NCBI RefSeq assembly: GCF_900101265.1
Contig: NZ_FMZS01000009.1
Span: 330,463-394,462, forward strand
Reading direction: 5' to 3'
Length of the DNA stretch: 64,000 bases
Source: Massilia sp. PDC64
GTDB lineage: Bacteria > Pseudomonadota > Gammaproteobacteria > Burkholderiales > Burkholderiaceae_D
In this document: positions 59,891 through 64,000 of the stretch, piece by piece
Layout of the letters: each line of letters begins with the position of its first letter
How positions within the stretch are numbered: the first letter of the stretch is position 1
Made by a program: the position numbers and the translations under genes
The notes under the pieces: generated by a model
The model's input: the letters and a program-made list of their open reading frames with translations, nothing else
Databases searched by the model: none
Told to the model about the DNA's origin: nothing

Positions 59891-61336
59891 ATGACCGACA
59901 CTGACACCATCAAACGCTATCTGCCGTGGCTGGTGGCGACTGCGCTGTTCATGGAACAGCTCGACGCCACCATCGTCAACACCGCCGTCCCCAGCATCGC
60001 GGCCAGCCTGCAGGTCACGCCGCTCAGCCTCAAGTCCGTCGTCACGAGCTACATCCTCAGCCTGGCCGTGGGCATCCCGGTGAGCGGTTGGATGGCCGAC
60101 CGCTTCGGCACCCGCCGTGTGTTCTTCACGGCAATCGCGATCTTCACGGTGGCGTCCGTACTGTGCGGCCTGTCGCTGAACGCCCCGATGATGGTCGCGG
60201 CCCGCCTGCTGCAAGGCCTCGGCGGCGCGATGATGATGCCGGTGGGACGGTTGTCCATCATCCGCACGTTTCCCAAGAACGAGTTGCTGGGCGCGATGAA
60301 CTTCGTGATCCTGCCGGCGCTGATCGGCCCGCTGCTCGGCCCGACCGTCGGCGGCCTGATCGTGCACTGGATTTCCTGGCGCGCCATCTTCTTCGTCAAC
60401 GTGCCCGTCGGCCTGCTCGCCCTGTACCTCGTCTGGCGCCATATGCCGGATTACCACGGCGCTGAGCCGCGTCCGCTAGACGTGATCGGGCTGATCCTGT
60501 TCAGCTCGGGCACGGCGATCCTGTCCTGGCTGCTGGAAGTGTTCGGCGAGCACACGCTCGACCCGATGACGGCCGGCCTGATGCTGGCGCTATCGATCGC
60601 CCTGCTGGCCGCGTATGGCTGGCACGCGAACGAGGCCCAATTCCCGCTGTTGCGCCTGACATTGTTCAAGGTGCGCACGTTCCGCATCTCGGTGCTGGGC
60701 GGCTTCATCACGCGCCTGGGTATCGGCGGCCTGCCGTTCCTGCTGCCGCTGCTGTACCAGCTCGGTTTGAAACTGGCGCCGTGGCAGTCGGGCCTGTTGA
60801 TGATGCCGACGGCCGCCGCCGCGATGGGCATGAAGCTGATCGCGCCGAAAGTCCTCGCGCGCTTCGGCTACCGTCAGGTGCTGATGTTCAACACGATCTG
60901 CATCGGCCTGACGATCGGCCTGTTCTCGCTCGTCGGCCCGTCCACGCCGTGGTATGCCATCGCCGGCATCGGCTTGCTGCAGGGCTTTTTCAATTCGCTG
61001 CAATTCTCGAGCATGAACACGCTGGCGTATGCCGACGTGGAATCGAAGGATTCCAGCATGGCCAGCACGATCGCGTCGTCGTTCCAGCAGCTGTCGATGA
61101 GCTTCGGCCTCGCCGCCGGCTCGATCGTGACGGCCTGGTTCCTGGGCCGCGTGCCGCAGACGGACCAGGTGATGGTCACCAGGGCGCTGCACCACGCGTT
61201 CATCGCCCTGGCCGTCATGACGATGCTGTCGTCCCTCGTCTTCGCGCGCCTGCGCCGCGGTGACGGCGAGAGCATCACGAAGAGCAAGACAGCGACGGCC
61301 GTGGCACAGGATCCGGCGCCGCTGTCCCAGGCCTGA
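59891..61336 (+). CDS. MFS drug exporter, DHA2 (EmrB/QacA) family
   Basis: A 481-residue protein with 14 predicted helices. Motif D1 ALFMEQLDATIVNTAVPSIA, motif A GWMADRFGTRRVFF and motif C LGPTVGG place it in the DHA2 drug:proton antiporters. ATG 59891 is preferred to GTG 59876. No adaptor or regulator gene is adjacent. Substrate unknown. Confidence 0.9.
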   Translation: MTDTDTIKRYLPWLVATALFMEQLDATIVNTAVPSIAASLQVTPLSLKSVVTSYILSLAVGIPVSGWMADRFGTRRVFFTAIAIFTVASVLCGLSLNAPMMVAARLLQGLGGAMMMPVGRLSIIRTFPKNELLGAMNFVILPALIGPLLGPTVGGLIVHWISWRAIFFVNVPVGLLALYLVWRHMPDYHGAEPRPLDVIGLILFSSGTAILSWLLEVFGEHTLDPMTAGLMLALSIALLAAYGWHANEAQFPLLRLTLFKVRTFRISVLGGFITRLGIGGLPFLLPLLYQLGLKLAPWQSGLLMMPTAAAAMGMKLIAPKVLARFGYRQVLMFNTICIGLTIGLFSLVGPSTPWYAIAGIGLLQGFFNSLQFSSMNTLAYADVESKDSSMASTIASSFQQLSMSFGLAAGSIVTAWFLGRVPQTDQVMVTRALHHAFIALAVMTMLSSLVFARLRRGDGESITKSKTATAVAQDPAPLSQA

Positions 61337-61342
61337 CGCGGG

Positions 61343-63730
61343 TTATTCGGTCAGCGTCACCGTCTTGCGGTTCGGATCCGCATTGATGCTGGCCTCCGTG
61401 AACGGCAATGACGGCCATTCCTTGCGTGAGTACAGCGGCAACTGGTCCGCGTAGTACGGCGACCTGGGATCCGTCGACTGGCCGTACACGAGCATCGCCT
61501 GGGCGACCGGACCCGCGTCGTCGAACGTCACGGTCTGCACGTAGCTCGTGCCCCAGTAGACGTTGTTGTAGCCGGTGGCCGTCAGGGGCGTGCTCATCCG
61601 CAGGGAGTTGTACGAACCGTCGATGTCGCCCACGCCGCCGTGCAGCGGCGTGCGCACGCCGTTGCGTGTCTCTCCTTGGAAGTCGCCCAGCCTGGCGTCG
61701 AGGGGAATGTTCAGCGACTGCAGCTTTTGCGCCGCCGTCTTCAACGCGGCGAACATCGCGGGCAGCGCGGCCGGCGCGACACCGTTCGGCGTGTGGACGG
61801 GATCCGTCGGGTCGAGTGGCACTTTCCACTTGTTCGGGATCTGCGAGGCCGCCGTCCAGAATTCGCGGAACAGGACGGCGCCGCGGCTGTCGAGGTTCGC
61901 ATGACGGTCCCACGCGGCCAGCGCCGTGCAGGCCTGGACCAGGATCGCATCGTTCGCCGGGCAGGCCGCCAGCAGCTCCGGCAGCACGAGCTCGGCGGCA
62001 TAAATGCGGTCGGCGAACACGAGCGTCTGCAGGTCGGATAACTGGAATTTGTGCCCCTGCTGGGCCAGCTCTTCGAACTGGATGAAGCCGATGCGCGTGC
62101 GCAGGCGCTGTTCGACGGCGGTCTTGCCGTACAACGGCGAGTAGCCCAGCGGCGCGGGACCTGTGAGCAGGGAACGGGCGTTGGTCAGCCAGTAGCTGTC
62201 GTTCGAATTGCCGACATAGTCCGTGCGCTGCATGGCCGGCGCATTGGCGGGCGAGAAGATGCCGGCCGGCGCATTGGCGTCCTGGCCCCAGGCGCACGCA
62301 CTGCGCGAACCGTCGAACAGCACGAGGGCGGGCAGCAAGAGGCAATTGCCGGCGAATTTATCGGTCGTGACGTGCGGGACGACGCTCGCGTCCGCATACA
62401 GCGCATTGCCGGCGCGGTCGGCCGCGACCGTGTTCACCCACGGCAGGCCGACGACGGCGTCCAGCGACGTCTTGAGCGTCTGCACGCTCGTCGCGGTACC
62501 GATGCCCAGCCACTGTTCCAGCATGCGGGTATTGCCGCGGTTCGGATCCGCGAGGACGTAGGCCGTCGTGCTGTTCCACGTGAGCCCCGCTTCCGGCTTG
62601 ACGATGACGGCGCCCTGCTTGCTGAAGTAAAAGGTCTTGGTACGCTTCGTCGTCGTGCCGTCCGCCATCAGGATGTCGACGGACACGGTCTTCGACGTCA
62701 TCTTGTTCTTCTCGCCGTCGACCAGATACGTCGTACCCGTCGAGTCGCCCGCGTCGAGGGCCAGCTTGAACGTCGTGAAATGCGTGGCCGCGGTGACGGT
62801 GTGCGACCACGCGACATCCTTGTTGAACCCGATGACGACGGCCGGCATGCCACCCAGCGTAACGCCCATCACGTCATAGCGGCCGGGTACGGTCAAGTGC
62901 GCCTGGTAGAAGCGGTCGGTACTCGTCCAGGGGAAGTGCGGATTGCCGAGCAGGAGGCCGCGTCCGCTCGCGGACAAGTCCTTGCCGACGGCCAGCGCAT
63001 TGCTGCCGAAGCCCTGGTGCACGACCTTGTCCAGGCGGGCGAGGAGGAAGGCGGAGTCGAGCTTGCGCCGTTGCGGCTTTGCCGCGACCGCCACCGTCGC
63101 GTTCGCGTCACGCGCGCCCGCGACGACTTCCTTCGCGAACACTTCGCCCGATGCATGCAGCGCTTTCTCGGCCAGGACCAGATACATGTCCTCGACCGTC
63201 ACCGGCTTGACCCACTTCGCGTCCTTGCACGCGGCGGGATAATTGCCGGCGTTGTCCTTCAGGTAGCGGTTATAGCCGGCGACATAGCCTTCGAGCAGAT
63301 CGCGCGGCTCCTGCGGGCCTGCGGCATAGCCGGCGCGCAGCTTGTCGATGTCGAGATAGCCCTTGAAGAAAAAATCGCTGTCTTCGTTTTTCAGGTCCAT
63401 GAAGCCGCTGGCGGCGCCGTACTCATCGCCCTTGCGGGCCGTCGCACGGGCTTCGCCGCCGAAGTACTGCGAGCGTTCGCCGCGCGCGGTCAGCAGGGAA
63501 TCGGCAAACATGCACAGGTTGTCCTGCGCATAGGCATACGCGAGGCCATAGCCGAGACTGCGGAAATCGGCCGCTTTGACGTGGACGACGCCATGGGTCG
63601 TACGGGTGATGTCGGCGCTGAATCGAGGGGGCGGTGCAGAGGTGGGAGGCGCGGTATCGCTGTCGTGATGGCCGCACGCGGCGAGAAGGGTGCTCAGGAC
63701 GATCGCAGGAAAAACACGATGGATATACAT
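61343..63730 (-). CDS. Penicillin acylase-family lipoprotein (Ntn hydrolase)
   Basis: A 795-residue precursor with lipobox STLLAAC and the acylase layout: alpha-chain start ITRTTHGVVHVKA, spacer, then the autocleavage site HQGFGSNALAVG with nucleophile Ser243, and the beta-chain (NPHFPWTSTDRFYQAHLTVP). Relatives cut acyl-homoserine lactones or beta-lactams; aculeacin-acylase/PvdQ-type quorum quenching is possible. Convergent with the MFS gene, seven bases apart. Confidence 0.9.
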   Translation of the reverse strand: MYIHRVFPAIVLSTLLAACGHHDSDTAPPTSAPPPRFSADITRTTHGVVHVKAADFRSLGYGLAYAYAQDNLCMFADSLLTARGERSQYFGGEARATARKGDEYGAASGFMDLKNEDSDFFFKGYLDIDKLRAGYAAGPQEPRDLLEGYVAGYNRYLKDNAGNYPAACKDAKWVKPVTVEDMYLVLAEKALHASGEVFAKEVVAGARDANATVAVAAKPQRRKLDSAFLLARLDKVVHQGFGSNALAVGKDLSASGRGLLLGNPHFPWTSTDRFYQAHLTVPGRYDVMGVTLGGMPAVVIGFNKDVAWSHTVTAATHFTTFKLALDAGDSTGTTYLVDGEKNKMTSKTVSVDILMADGTTTKRTKTFYFSKQGAVIVKPEAGLTWNSTTAYVLADPNRGNTRMLEQWLGIGTATSVQTLKTSLDAVVGLPWVNTVAADRAGNALYADASVVPHVTTDKFAGNCLLLPALVLFDGSRSACAWGQDANAPAGIFSPANAPAMQRTDYVGNSNDSYWLTNARSLLTGPAPLGYSPLYGKTAVEQRLRTRIGFIQFEELAQQGHKFQLSDLQTLVFADRIYAAELVLPELLAACPANDAILVQACTALAAWDRHANLDSRGAVLFREFWTAASQIPNKWKVPLDPTDPVHTPNGVAPAALPAMFAALKTAAQKLQSLNIPLDARLGDFQGETRNGVRTPLHGGVGDIDGSYNSLRMSTPLTATGYNNVYWGTSYVQTVTFDDAGPVAQAMLVYGQSTDPRSPYYADQLPLYSRKEWPSLPFTEASINADPNRKTVTLTE

Positions 63731-63867
63731 GCTGCTCCTTGAGAGAGAAAGCGGATTGGGCCATCGATGCTAGCGTTTTTTGCTTTCTCTACAACTGTTG
63801 GAACACAAGCTTGTCAAATATCGTTTTTTCCGATTTAAATATTCGTTTTGCCTACCGCAGAAAAGCA

Positions 63868-63901
63868 AAAAGCCCGCTCAGTGCATACTGAGCGGGCTTT
63901 T
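63868..63901. terminator. Strong hairpin terminator of the rRNA operon
   Basis: AAAAGCCCGCTCAGT and its exact reverse complement flank a 4-base loop: a perfect 15-bp stem with A and T runs at its two ends. It lies just past the 3' end of the leftward 5S gene and can also stop rightward transcription. Confidence 0.92.
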
Positions 63902-63912
63902 CTTAATAACTA

Positions 63913-64000
63913 GCCTGACGATAACCTACTTTCACACTGGTTGCAGCACTATCATCGGCGCAAAGTCGTTTCACGGTCCTGTTCGGGATGGGAAGGGGTG
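63913..64000 (-). rRNA. rrf: 5S ribosomal RNA (3' portion; 5' end outside window)
   Basis: The reverse strand of the last 88 bases matches bacterial 5S rRNA: the region reading ATCGGCGC-type loop E and TTTCACGG-type loops are visible on the plus strand, and the 3' end pairs as GTCAGGC. The gene is transcribed leftwards, so 23S and 16S should lie to the right of the window. Confidence 0.93.

Noticed and set aside
62051..63742. 563-residue open frame antisense to the acylase gene
   Set aside because: Shadow of an intact acylase with lipobox and nucleophile Ser; no independent support.
1..64000. tRNA genes or integrase-type attachment repeats at island edges
   Set aside because: No cloverleaf-like sequence or recombinase gene was recognised; the left edge of the island is outside the window, so attachment repeats could not be compared.

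Overview
The window reads as a high-GC betaproteobacterial chromosome. The backbone proteins on the right resemble those of Oxalobacteraceae such as Massilia; this is an inference from protein style, not a database match. It splits into a large acquired metal-resistance and defence island (about 1-45,180, continuing past the left edge) and ordinary chromosomal backbone (about 45,250-64,000) ending in a 5S rRNA gene. No integrase, transposase, tRNA or CRISPR array was seen.

Island, copper/silver part (1-16,200): a DUF4396 membrane protein, two divergent small His/Cys-rich periplasmic proteins, a CusF-like protein, CopC-CopD, the Cu+ ATPase CopA with its chaperone CopZ, a solitary nuclease-like protein with HhH-like and PD-(D/E)xK-like motifs, a decayed cusA remnant, and a cusCBA-cusF RND efflux cluster headed by a small periplasmic protein. 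Two textbook CueR-type promoters (19-bp spacer) drive copZ and the cus cluster, but no CueR gene is in the window.

Island, envelope and divalent-metal part (16,200-37,740): kdsA and gmhA, which make LPS-core precursors (this KdsA is the Asn26, metal-independent class), a small acidic protein, a ZIP transporter coupled to an SPC-motif P1B-type ATPase, a full czcICBA system, a cytochrome c, a second czcCBA-type system with a lipoprotein adaptor, a short CDF transporter with an HMA-like N-terminus, a PbrR/CadR-type MerR regulator, a lipoprotein and an outer-membrane barrel. Together they cover periplasmic capture, inner-membrane export and trans-envelope efflux of Cu/Ag and Zn/Cd/Co/Pb-type ions.

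Island, defence and orphan part (37,740-45,180): a complete Hachiman system (hamA-hamB), then an AT-rich cluster of small unknown genes including a DUF2384 (MbcA/ParS-type) protein and an XRE regulator, then a possible transposon-end sequence. The boundary falls where a phoD gene has lost its 5' part.

Backbone (45,252-64,000): truncated phoD, a REP-like inverted pair, two tandem fadD genes, a lipoprotein aminopeptidase, a molybdopterin oxidoreductase, an M20 amidohydrolase, an overlapping operon joining a NitT/TauT-type ABC transporter to a SCO protein and a cupredoxin-like protein, a 3-hydroxyisobutyrate-dehydrogenase-family enzyme, a PagL-like lipid A deacylase, an MFS exporter, a penicillin-acylase-family lipoprotein, a strong terminator and the 3' part of a leftward rRNA operon.
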